Positions 13,601 to 27,266 of a DNA stretch of 64,000 nucleotides are shown piece after piece; position 1 is the first letter of the stretch, and each line of letters starts with the position of its first letter. The notes under the pieces were generated by a model. The model was given only the letters and a program-made list of their open reading frames with translations, had not been told where the DNA came from and did not search any database. The stretch is taken from NCBI GenBank assembly GCA_921293015.1, contig OV121097.1, forward strand, positions 32,427,929-32,491,928. The letters run 5' to 3'. Made by a program: the position numbers and the translations under genes. This DNA is from Phorcus lineatus. Its lineage: Eukaryota > Mollusca > Gastropoda > Trochida > Trochidae.

Positions 13601-16600
13601 ATATACAGAAACACAAGACTTGTTAACTGGTCCTGTGCACTTCGATCTGCAATATCTGATATAGAAGTAAGTGAGGGATGTTTTCAGAAATCAGCTTGCA
13701 TCAAACTTATTACATATATTTTCTAAATTGTTTAATTCAAGGATTTTAATAAATAATATATAAGTTAACTTTTCTGGCTCAGTGACAGGTTCTTATTAGG
13801 CACCTTTATGGAGCATCTTCGGAAATCAGGTTACAGACCTTTCCTCAACTTAAGAGAACTCTCCCGCAAGGGATAACTAGCACCACTCCCCATTATTGAC
13901 TAATATAAGGCTTGCTGCTGAGCATCTTAATCCCTGATAAGAGGGTTCTCCCTCTTCAGCAATGAGTTCTAACCTTAGAGAACATCTGGAGGGTCTATCA
14001 GGGCTTGTTGCATTAGGCTAGAACCTCGGCACAGAAAGTTTTTGGAAATGCTGCAAGACTTAAAACAGCCTGTGAAAGAGAAAGGTGCATTTTAAGCCTT
14101 TCAGATACAAATTTATTTCCTTACATATTGACCTTCATGGGAATATTATGATTATTGAAGTGTTGATATTACAGGTGGATGGTGTCCCGATCGAGGGTCG
14201 AACTCTTCTCTCGGTGCCAGGGTATGACAAGAAGGTTCCTTTTGGTCTCCTCACTTCCTTCGCCTACCCCGTACACAGCAGTGGTAGGTTTAAAGAGAAC
14301 TGTCAAATTATTGTTAAATTATTCTGTTAATTGTTATGTAGAAATACCTAATTTTTTCTATTACAATCTGATGAATGGCAATCCCCAAAGAAGCTTTTAT
14401 ACTCACATATTTTACGGTTTGTTAAAAAATCCTTAGTTGTGACACAATGCAACATGGATACCACCTTGTTTTTCTTTATTCTTGTCAATAAAGAGTTCTA
14501 ATTTTGAAAACATAGATCATTGCACAACAAACTTTGTCTGCATCCAATCTGGGTAAAGTATTTTTATCCAAGAAAGTGGTCTACTTGTTACAGAGATCAC
14601 TAGGTAAGAAATCTTTGTGAAGAGAATGGATGATTAGATACATCAGTAAAAGAGTTCTAATGCTCATTTTGAAAACATAGTTTGCATAATAAACTTTTTT
14701 TTAATCCATTCAGGTTAAGTATTTTCAACCCAGAGATTGCTCTTATTTTTTAGGAAATGACTAGTAATAACGAGAGGGAGAGAATTGACAACTAGATAAA
14801 AGAATGGAATTTGTAAAAGACTTTTCATCATAATCACACAAGTGTAAAAAAGTGTTGGTAAATAAGAAGAGAATTTATACTTATACCTACTATATGATTT
14901 ATATTTATGGAACTAAATGAAGATTTATGATTCTAATCAGATGAGGAGCTTGTTGTTGCCACTACACGACCAGAGACGATGCTGGGAGATGTGGGAGTGG
15001 CGGTCCACCCAGATGACCCTCGATACAAACATCTACACGGCCGACATGTCCACCATCCGTTCACCGGGAAACTACTTCCTGTTGTGTGTGACTCCTTTGT
15101 AGACACGGAGTTTGGGACAGGTAACACAGTGGTTGTTGTTTTGAATGTGCTTTGTACAAGATCACTTCCTGCTATAGAGAAAACCTGCTACACTGACCTA
15201 AAAAAAATAACTGTTTTATAAAGTCACAAAGAAGATAATAGAGGAGTGCCATTTACTGGCTTTTTTTATACGATTCAAACTGAACAGAATATATATAAAA
15301 AAAGATTACAAAGGAAAGTGTGCCATATGTCTTTCAAAACTTGTTCAAATGTGCAACTCACCTTCACTCTTGCTCTGGTAATAAAAGATTGAAACTCTGT
15401 AAAATGACTTCATCAGGTAATTATCTCTTTCTTATAATCAGGTGCAGTCAAGTTGACACCTGGCCACGATAACAACGACTTCCAGGTAGGAGAAAGACAC
15501 AACCTAGATAAGCCCAACATTATAGACGACTCCGGCAATATGGTGGCCGTCCCAGAGCAGTTCTCTGGCATGAAGCGGTTTGATGCAAGACGACATGTTG
15601 TCAAGGCCCTGAAGGAACTGAAGCTGTTCAGAGGGGAGGAAGGCCACGCCATGACTGTGCCAGTGTGTAGGTGAGACTTGAACTGAAATCTTCACATCCT
15701 GTCTAAGGGTGAAACTGAAACGCTATCCCTGCACTCTCATACCTCGGGTTACAACCCCACTCAACACTGCTCGCATCCTGCTACATCAGCGTATTTGTCT
15801 CCATCAAATGCCCTGATATCCTTCGGCCTAAAACGCTTGTATAGCTTAATATAGCAAGCCAATAAAATGACTCGCATTCAGCAATAGCTTATTTGAAGCC
15901 AAAATGTAAAAGGTACCAAGTCGTAAATAAAACTTGCAATTAATCCCCAGATCATCTTGGGCCAGTTTTACAGTGTTCAAAACTTAAAGATTTTTTAGAA
16001 TATTCAATGAATGTGTCTAACTACTCATAAGTCTGAGGATTTATTATTGAAGAAGTACAAAACTGTGTGTTCTTCTCTTTGCAGTCGATCACAAGATATT
16101 GTGGAGCCCCGTCTGAAGGACCAGTGTTTTGTTGACTGTCAGCAGATGGCCAGAGAAGCTATAGAGGTTGGTCTGTTTAACTTTCTCTATCATAGTTTAA
16201 TTTTGATTCCAAATTTTTCAGTAAAAAATTACCCAACAAATGATCCCCGAGAAACAACTCAAGCATGGCAATTCAAAATGCAATGATCATCTGTAATGCA
16301 TGAAATATCTTGTATTTCGATTTCACTTACTAGTCTGTTTTGCCATCAATTTTTTGCAATTGAATAATAAATCATTTGATGTCATTTTTAGTGATGTCAT
16401 TGTGTTTATTTACAGCACAATAGATGTAAGACAATTTCATTGAAAATGGTATAAATATAATATTATACAATAACCAAATATGCAACTGATCTCAGATTCT
16501 ATAATGAGTTTTTCTCTACTAGGCTGTGGAAACTGGCCAACTGGAGCTGATTCCTGAATACCACAAGAAAATCTGGATGGATTGGCTCAGTGGCATCAGG

Positions 16601-19600
16601 TTAGAATATCTGGATATTTAATTTTCTTTGTACATTTTATATTTTAAGAATGCATGAACAGTTGACATTACAAGTTTGGTAACCTATAGCATCCCTTTCA
16701 CAGTCTGAAAGGAATAAAGTTTTAGAAAATTGGCTTTATCAAGATTCCAACTCATTCTGTTTGAGGCTTTCGTCATCATATGGTCTGACCGTGCCACATC
16801 TGTTTAAATGAGACTTTATTGCTTCACAACACATTGTCAACCAACTTCCACCAAGCTAATCTTTACTTCCCTTAAGTGTAAAAAAGATTTCTTAGACCTG
16901 AAGAAAATATGAAGACATTTTTATGAATATAAATGATGATTCAACATAAATTCTAATCACATTTTCTAATAAAGAATACATAAGACGATCTCTCCCAAGA
17001 GAGATAACTTAAGCCTTTTTCCCTGCACTAACCGCTGTTTTCATTCAAGCACTTTCTGATCTGACAAATTTACCTACTCCAAAATTGCAACACAAGCTAT
17101 TTGCAGAATTTCAGCCAACGCAAACACTTTTTGCATGAAACACTTTCTTGCTGTCACAGAGGCCCTTTGTGACCAATGGCCAAATTGGGTGATGTGAGCA
17201 ATGTTTTGCCAAGAATACTCATGTGCAAAATCTAATACATGGTAGTTTTCTTGAAGCATGCAGAAATGACTGAGACTTTTTGAATGATTACTTTTTAATT
17301 TCATGATGTTGAGATCTATAATTATTATTTGAAATAACTAGTTTAACAGGGGATTGAGTATGAGAACTCGCTTTGCGTCTGAACAAATCATTGTAACTCA
17401 TCATCACCCATGGTCCACTTGATCCTCTATATGCTCCTAGGTTTCACAGCAATACATAATCACCATAGTGTTGCAGGCTTTCTTCCTGCAATAATACCGT
17501 ATTCGACTTAATAACCGCCCACTCCCCTATAAGCACCCACCCACCACGTTTTTGACTGAACAATATGCGTCCTGATTTAGCGCCCACCTCTCAACATTGC
17601 TTACCTTGCATGCTGATTCATTGAAGAAGGTTTTTTCAGTCTTTCAATAAGTCTTTTACTTCCACTAAAGTGAAGAATACAGGGTATTTCAAGACCCCCA
17701 GCCACCATCAAAATGATAAAAGTTACAAAACCATATTTCAAAGACATGTGTATCGTAAGAAAACACTTTGAAGACTAAACTTGAGGACAATTTTTATCCT
17801 TTTGATAAGCGCCCCCTTTTACCAATTTTTTAAGCGCCCCAGGCGCTTATCACGTCGAATACGGTACTAGCAACCATGAAAAAAGTGAAATACTCTTGAA
17901 AGCAGCGTTAAACTCAAAATCACCTCACCTGTATGTCTTTCAATATTTTCACAGAGACTGGTGTGTGTCGCGACAGCTGTGGTGGGGACATAGGATACCA
18001 GCCTACCAGGTCGTCAACAAGGTCAGAGAGAGAATCTCAGCAGCGTGTCTTTTGACCGTTGAAATATCAACAAAGTAGATATTTCTTACAAACATTAAGG
18101 AAATCAAAGAAAATCTTCTTACAAAAGGATAGAGATTATATCATCCAAAATAATTGATATAATATTTATAAGTTTTTAGCTAAAATAAAAAGCACTGACA
18201 TTCTAAATGCAATACATTGTAATATCATAATATTTGTGATTAAGTTACTGATTTGATGATTTACCTAATTTTCCATTTAGGATGTGAGATTTTAAATTTT
18301 CAAGATTTCATGCCATTGATTTTTATGTGGATGAAGTAATATTTGTTAATTATTTGTAATTTGGCATAAAGGTTTTTCATTGTTTTCCAAAACAAACTTC
18401 CACAACAATGTCGATGTCTGTGTCTGCAGGGAGACGTGTGGGTTAGTGGTCGCACGGAGCAGGAAGCAAGAGCTAAAGCTGCTGAGAAGTTTGGAATTTC
18501 CCTTGATCAGTTGGAGCTGAAACAGGGTATGTAATATACTCTATAATGATATCAAAAATATGTTGTCGATGTAGCCAAGTCCATATTCAAATAGATTCTA
18601 TTGTAAAGTATGTAATAGTTACATGTGATTTGGTTCGTCAGTTTCTTGTCATAGGACAAGCAGGATTTGTTTCCATTACATTAGAATTGATCTTTTTCAA
18701 AGCAAATACTTTCGTGATAATGGACTTGTTCTTACTAACACATTGTTGAATGGCAGCTGAAGTATATGTCGAGGCAACAGGGGTAAATGTTTTACAAATG
18801 AGTATTTTTCAAATCTTCCTTGAAATATGAATTTATGCATGAATTGAAGATACTTTTTAGTAAGGTGATGGGTTTTTTTTTACCAATTAGGGAAGAAAAA
18901 TCTTGTCCATGGGTAGCAAAAGAATTCAGAGCAAGATGCAATTAAATTGACAGATTTTAGTGCTTCAATCAGTTTTCAAAAGCACTGGAATGATGAATGA
19001 TAAAATAATTTCTCACGCTGTTATCTTTTGCAATATGGATGATGTGTTATTTCTCTGGCTGTCATTAGTTAACCCACAGACGTGGACATGCTAGACATAT
19101 GATAAGTATGCTGCTGCTAATGTTTAGCCATATCACTATTAGTAGTATACTCTGACTGTTAACCTACAGATAAGGACGTGCTGTACACCTGGTACTCTGT
19201 GTCTTTCTCATGTGCACATATGATAAATAAGATGCTTAGATTTAGCCTTATCACTAATTGTTATTGTACTTTGACTGTTAACCCACAGATGAGTACGTGC
19301 TGGACATCTGGTCCTCCATGGCTCTAATGTTCACATATGATAAAAATGATGCTTATTTTTAGCCTTATCACTATTAGTAATGTACTCTGACTGTCAACCC
19401 ACAGATCCAGACGTGCTGGATACATGGTTCTCCTCCGCTCTGTTCCCCTTCTCTGTCATGGGCTGGCCGCAACAGGTCTGTAATTGTCAAGATGGAGATA
19501 AAACAAGCTGAAGTGTAATACTGTTTTAATCTGATCAGGCCAATGGGCTTATGGCATGGCAAACGTTTTCCTTTTTAGAGTTCTCTAGAAATCTAAAATC

Positions 19601-22600
19601 TTGTGTACACAATCCTTGATTAAATGAGACACTGTGAGCCTACTTGCTTTTTCTGCTGCAAAAGAAAAGGGCTTAGATGCCTGAAATATTTTATACACAA
19701 GCCACATGCAAATTATGTACCATACTCTGTGTCACTTTAATAGAATAAAGGACTAATTATCTTATTTTGCAAACTTTATGAACGAAAATCCAAGTTGCAT
19801 ACACAGGGAAAATTTACAAGATTTTTTTGACAGTAATTTGAGCTTTATTGTTCTCTTCAATGACAATGTAAAGGAAAAAGTGTTTCAGCACTGAATGTTT
19901 CACTTTTCCTAGACAGGTGACATGTCACGATTCTTCCCAACCAGCTTGCTAGAGACAGGAAGTGATATCATCTTCTTCTGGGTGGCCAGGATGGTCATGA
20001 TGGGCCTCAAACTTACTGGTCAACTGCCCTTTAATCAGGTGGGTTCAGATTGTAGATGGTCAAACTCACTGGTCAACTGCCCTTTAATCAGGTGGGTTCA
20101 GATTGTAGATGGTCAAACTCACTGGTCAACTGCCCTTTAATCAGGTGGGTTCAGATTGTAGATGGTCAAACTCACTGGTCAGCTGCCCTTTAATCAGGTG
20201 GGTTCAGATTGTAGATGGTCAAACTCACTGGTCAACTGCCCTTTAATCAGGTGGGTTCAGATTGTAGATGGTCAAACTCACTGGTCAACTGCCCTTTAAT
20301 CAAGTGGGTTCAGATTGTAGATGGTCAAACTCACTGGTCAACTGCCCTTTAATCAGGTGGGTTCAGATTGTAGATGGTCAAACTCACTGGTCAACTGCCC
20401 TTTAATCAGGTGGGTTCAGATTGTAGATGGTCAAACTCACTGGTCAACTGCCCTTTAATCAGGTGGGTTCAGATTGTAGATGGTCAAACTCACTGGTCAA
20501 CTGCCCTTTAATCAAGTGGGTTCAGATTGTAGATGGTCAAACTCACTGGTCAACTGCCCTTTAATCAGGTATATATATACTTTGATTTCAAACATTTTTG
20601 TTCCCTCAATCGTAAGATCAGATATGCCTACCCTTACGAAGTAGCAAACAATGTTTTTCCAGTTAACATTTTATAGAATAATTACCTTACTATTAACTTT
20701 CTGAAATGACATTTTTGAAAGCATGGGCATCTTTTTTTTCAAAACAAAGGTAGGCATGTCTATAAGATTGTACTTGACATCAAAATGCATAAGCCCTATG
20801 CCAAAATGGTAGACTGTATAGTGTGGGGAGGTAACCAAGCTCTGACCCCCCAGGTGTTGCTGCACGGTATCCTGAGGGACTCCCTGGGCAGGAAGATGAG
20901 CAAATCTCTTGGTAATGTCATCGACCCCATGGACGTCATACACGGATGTTCTCTGAAGGTAAATGTTAGAACGTTGCTTCATTCTAGCATACTACTACTA
21001 CATCATTCTCTCCCAACAGAGGTAACTCTGTTATAATTTCTATACAACCTCCGTCTTAATACGAAGGTTTCTTGGTCTTCTGGCACTTTCCCCTAGCAGG
21101 ACAATATTGCAACTTAAAATGCCTGGCTATATTTCAGCAAATGAAAACAATGAATGCATGAATGAAATATTTGTTGACACACAGGACTGTGCAATGACAC
21201 AGTGGCAAATTGAGATGTTTTTGTTCTGTAAAGAAGACTCAAAGTGCAAGTTGAATATTGGAATAAAGTATAGCTTTTGGAAAGCTTACGGAAATAACTT
21301 TGGCTATTTGAATGATAACTTTTGAAACGGCGTCGCTGATTGCACAACTAACATTGATTGTATCCAATCATCGTTCTACATTTTGTGCACAAGAAACCTT
21401 CGAATTAAGACAGGTTGTATTAAAATTTATGACAGAACTACCTCTGTTGGAAGAGAATGCTACTACATACGTTTCGAAAATACCAAAGAAGTTCGGCACA
21501 TGACCTCTTTGACTTTCATCTAATCTAATGTTCATTCAACACTATGATAAATGATAAAGATCTAGTTAGTCGTGAGCTCTTTTTACTTGTCATACCCATC
21601 CAAAAAAACCTGCTATCATTCTTATGGAAACAAGTAAAGTATAGGACTTGCTCTGTGACAAGTGATAGATAAGTGATATTATGCTGGGAAAAAATATGCT
21701 TATAATTGTATGCTTAAGTAAAATAAAGTGTTCACTTTCAATATCGTGCAACTGATATGGCGTTGTTGCATTTTCTCCTAACAATTGGTAACAACACAGC
21801 ATCAATTGTGGAAGAAATTGTACCACTGTTTGGCCAGTGACATGCATTGTTTTGATATTTTATCGATTTCTCGAACAAAAAGTGAACATATATGAGTATA
21901 TTTTCATAGCTTAGAATTTATTAAATTGCCATCTATCCAGCAAAAACTTAATCTTATAAATTTGTGAATGAATAAACATTAAAGTTGAAGATATTTTTTA
22001 ATTTCAATATTAGTTTCCTATCCTCAATGAAGCATCTGAAGAAAATGAACAATCAGTTTCCAGACTATTAATTGATCAAAAATTTGTTAATATGTATTCA
22101 ATCCAATTTGTCTTTTTTCTTTACCAGAGTTTACAAAACCAGCTTTTGAGCAGCAACCTTGACCCCTCAGAGGTCAAGAGGGCAAGTGAAGGTCAGAGGA
22201 AGGATTTCCCTAAGGGGATTCCCCAGTGTGGTGCCGACGCCCTCAGATTTACACTGTGTTCCTATGACTTTAAAGGTAATGTAATTAAATAGGCTGTTTC
22301 ATCCTCAATAATGAATTGGTGTTCCCACTCGAATTGTACAATTGTTCTTCAAATCCTAAAGTTAACCCTTATATTTAAAATCTGCACGTTTTAGTGTGCC
22401 ATGAAATTTAAAAATTTATGGAAATTAATTTATTTAAAGGATATGAACCTATTTCAGCTGCTGAGATCAACATGGATATAGCTCACGCCAAGAGTCACCA
22501 ACAATTCTGTAACAAAGTATGGCAGGCTTACCGCTTTGTTCAAACACACTTGGGGCAAAACTTTACACCTGTATCTAAATTTGAGGTAAAATCTGTCTGC

Positions 22601-25600
22601 AGATAAATGTCAAGAGTGGAAGGATGCTTTAATAATTCATAATTGATAATAATTAGTGCCAAAGTCCCCTGATTAGTCAATTAACTAAACTCTATTATTC
22701 CCATTAGAAAAGTTTTCAGGGCTAACGATCTTTGCTTAAGTTGTTTAGTCCAAAACTGAGGTATAAAATGTTTCTTAGTATAGTAGAATTAAAGTGTATA
22801 TTTTCTAATGTTTTGGCTCTTTTCATTCTCATAAGTGATATGAATACAGATAATTATTTGCATGAATCAAAATTACGCATTACGCCTCTCTTTTAGTATA
22901 CATATATTCTATTAGAAATACAGGTGAATTTTTACACTTTTTATTTTGGTCAAATTTGATGAAAAATAATACAAATCTGTTTTTGCTCAATTTGTGTCTT
23001 TTCATGTAAGACAGAAGAAAAAACTTAATCCATATGTAGAGATAAAGATTAAGTTTTTGAATACTTTTGTATTGAATTGGAAACATTGAATCAATTATGA
23101 TGATTATGATATTATACATTTCTTTATCATTGATCGCTGTACTCAAAGTTTTAGTTACTTTAAATGCATATATAATAATTTTTTTGTTAGTCGCATATCA
23201 ATAATATAAATTCCAATTATATCTTAGGTTTTTAAGACTTGAGTTCAAAAATGGAATATCATAAGTCACATGTTTACAATCTTTTTTCTTCACAGATAAC
23301 GGAAGACCATTCTGCAACAGACAGATGGATACTCAGTAGACTCAGTCACATGATCAGGTCATGTGACACTCACTTCAGAATGTATGACCTTCACCTTGCA
23401 ACAAAATGTCTCCATCAGTTCTGGCTAACAGAATTCTGTGACTTATATTTGGTAAGAACTGTGTATTTCAGTTTTTGTCCATTTTTGTGAAGAATTTCAA
23501 ATCAGTTTAAAACCGACTGCGTTAGTCGTGGTTTCAAAGGCTTAAATTTGCTGGTGTTGAATAACAATGAATCCCGTAAATTTTACAAATGCAACTATTT
23601 ATCGATATTGTAACATGACATTAGTTATTAGAAGTTTCAGAGAAGACTCTGTTTTTGCGTACTTATTTCTGTGTTGAAAGGACTTTGCGACTATTTTGAA
23701 TCGAGAGTACAACGAAGTCATGTTACAATTATGCTTAATCCTCTGTCATTCATGATGTTTCACATTATCATTATCAATATACCATAGCCTCTTGCAGCTT
23801 ACCTTGTTGAAAAGGATTTGATGATTATGATCATATTTAAAGGCTTTTGACAAGATTGAGAGTGAGGGTTACCAAAAATTTTGTTTATCGCAATAGTAGG
23901 AACTATTTTGTACACTTTGTTGGTTGATGAACGAAACTGATTCTGTATAGCAATATTTGGAAACACCATTTAAGCTCAAAGTCAGTATCAATATTGCACT
24001 TAAATTTTGTGCGACATTGATTATGTTTATGAATAAATATTTATGGATGACAATGTCTTAATTCTGTGGTTGCGACCTTTTGAAACAGATTCTTGTATCG
24101 TTGTTAAGCATGAATGGCATATAGAGGTGTATATATATATACACACACAGGTACAACATAATGAGACTGTTAACAATGAAAACAGGTATATGATTGAGAA
24201 ATAGTTCATCCTAATCAGTTGGAATGTTATATCAAAGAAGTTAGATATGTTTGACCAGATGGATAACTATATTTTATATCTATTGCCAGGAGTGTGTGAA
24301 GCTAGTGTTCCAGCAAGGAACGGACTCTGAAAAGGCTGCTGTGAGACAAGTACTGTATCTGTGTGTAGAGACGTATCTACGAGCCATCAGCCCTTTCACA
24401 CCTTACCTGGCTGAAGAGCTCTATCAGAGACTACCAAGAAGGGGAGATAACTGGCCGGAGAGCATTTGTGTAGCATCATATCCAAAACAAGAAGAGGTAA
24501 GTCAAGTTATTTTGTGCTGTTTATCCAGCCAGTTTTATTCTTTGATTTTTATCTTCTGACCGCCCCAAAGGGACACAGAGTATGTTGTTGAAATCAAATA
24601 TTTCAATTTTCTTAAATGGTGTTTTTTTATTGAGAAGTAGTGGTTGTTTCAGAAAATTAGAATCCTAGTACTTATCAACCCATTATAAGGACAATATATG
24701 GGTTTATGTCCTGATTTGTGATCAAAAACCGGACAGTGGCGTGGACCAATGACTCAAATGTAATTTCGGAGGATTATTTACAACAGATACAAAGACAAAC
24801 ATTTGTTGATAGTGTTAAGTAGGTCATTTAACGAATATACAGGTTATCGGACACATAATTTCCAATTTGTAACATTTATAGGGATGTTTTCCAATTATCA
24901 GTGAAAAAAATATCATAATTTTGGCATTTTAGAGATAAAGGTGCAAGTTTAGGGCGCTATTTTAACTTAACTTAGGTTATAAAGTATTTTTGGTTCTTAC
25001 TAAAGCCAAATTAAAAATCATTAAACATACTCTGTGTCACTTTAAAAAAAATATCATAATTTTGGCATTTTAGAGATAAAGGTGCAAGTTTAGGGCGCTA
25101 TTTTAACTTAACTTAAGTTATAAAGTATTTTTGGTTTTTACTAAAGCCAAATTAAAAATCATTAAACATACTCTGTGTCACTTTAACTGAAATAAATATT
25201 GATGTAATGTTGCAGTACTGCTGGACGGATGAGGAAGCGGACAGGACAATGTCCGTGGTGAGGGAAATCTCTCACCAATCTCTGGTGGTACGTCGAGATC
25301 TCAACCTCACCAAGCTCAGGGCATCAGGTATGTAGGATCACCCTGGGAAATACTGAACTACTCATTACTCAGAAGGGTTTTCTTCATATAATCGGTTGCA
25401 CTTTCACTCCACAGAGGTTGTTAATGTTGGAGCTATTACAATACACCAGTACTTTTCTTTATCTTTGAATGAATTTTGAGTAACCCACATATTCTATATT
25501 AATCATCTTTGGTAACGTTGCACATGGACCATTGACTCTGACCAAATTATTTCAATATGGACAGACTGTTGATTTATTAGTGTTGCATCAAGACATATTT

Positions 25601-26950
25601 ACACCCATTGTTCGCTAGTTCTAGCCGATGCTCGAAAGTTTCACCGTAAGTCATAGCCACAATGGTGTTTGAGGCTTTCTCCCTGCAATAATACTAGCAG
25701 CCGCGATATAAGTGAAATAATCTTGAAAGGGGCGTTAAACTCCATATCACCTCAAGACATATTTATCTTTAAGATAAACTTTATGATAAAGATCAATAAG
25801 AAGAAAATATTTTCTCAATGACATCTTCTTTATTGTTGAATTCATGACGTTTTGGAGTATAGTTCTTCTTCAGGTGGGAACATATAAAGTATAAAGTATA
25901 TGTACCACAGGAAAGAAAAAAAGTCAACAATTCAATTCAAGTCAACAATAAAGAAGTTCTTATCCACGAAATCTTGTCTTTCTTATGTTCTCATCCTAAT
26001 TGCTGAAATATCACCAAAGCGTCACTAAACAATAACTCACTCATTCACTCATTTACTCACTCACTCACAGCATTCTTAATGCCTTTCAAGTCTCCAAAAT
26101 TATAAATTTTCACTTTTAGTATAAATGTATTTTAACAATGTTTAATGAATGCCTCTGTTCCAGTCTACTTAGTGTGCGAAAACCCAACTCTGCTGGCCAG
26201 ACTGTCCGACCTGAGACTCAGTGTGCAGACTCTCTCCCGGTCTCGAGACGTGACTCTCACCTCAGACTCACAGTCGCTCCCTGAAGACTGTGTCAGTCTC
26301 CACGTCAATGAGTCCTGCACTTTAGCCGTTTGCCTCAAGGTTAGTTTTCCACCAACCATTATCATTGAATGTTTATTTGTAATCACGGCCTCATGGCCTA
26401 AAGTACAATTTTCATATATACATCAGGTCATAGCTTACATAGGTAAATTGTTTTAAGATAAATTGCAAGATTTTTTAAGCATTCAACATTCTGTGAAGAC
26501 ATTAGAAAAATTAAATTTTTCTTGTGTTGGATAGATATGAAAAAAACTTGGTAACAACATTTTTCTACTTTCATTATAATATGAACAGACAGACAAAAAG
26601 TGAAATTCGTCTTGGATAACTTCATAATTACATTTTGTACACTTCAATAAATCAGTATTTACATTTGTATCGTATCAAAATTGCTGTATATTAAGTTTAT
26701 GGCTCATACATCTTAATTTACACAAGATGAGGTGTCACCACAGTCTTGAGAGATCCATACATATGAAAAACCAGTCTCCATTAACAAAGTCCAAACATGT
26801 GATATTATTATCATTGCCATTATAATGAGTCGGTAAATATGCATGTTAGTGACTAATTCAAAGAGGCAAGGCAGGTTCTTTTAAAAACTAACATAAATGT
26901 AATGGTTTTTATGAGTATGAGCTCCTATTTATCTAATATATACACATATA

Positions 26951-27005
<55 letters not shown>

Positions 27006-27232
27006 AGTTGAATTGGTTCAAACGCAAGGTCACATATAGATTAAATAGATTAAGCATGCGTACCTATATATTTGCCATGTTGTGAAAACTCCACACTGTT
27101 GAAAAGACTTGTTATCAAGTCGAAATGCGACGCATCCAGTCATCATTAAAATGATATCTACAGCAAGTGTCGTCTGAAGTATTTTATTTTCAAATATACA
27201 TTTACTTCACGTGCGACCTTTCACCTTTTTTC

Positions 27233-27266
<34 letters not shown>

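Noticed and set aside
19160..19330. Upstream exon-15-like segments as alternative exons
   Set aside because: They have acceptors but no donor in frame, and contain stops or lost codons.
20015..20568. 53-bp array as a CRISPR or protein-coding repeat
   Set aside because: Units are contiguous without spacers, and the genome is eukaryotic. The array includes intron sequence, so it is not an in-frame coding repeat.
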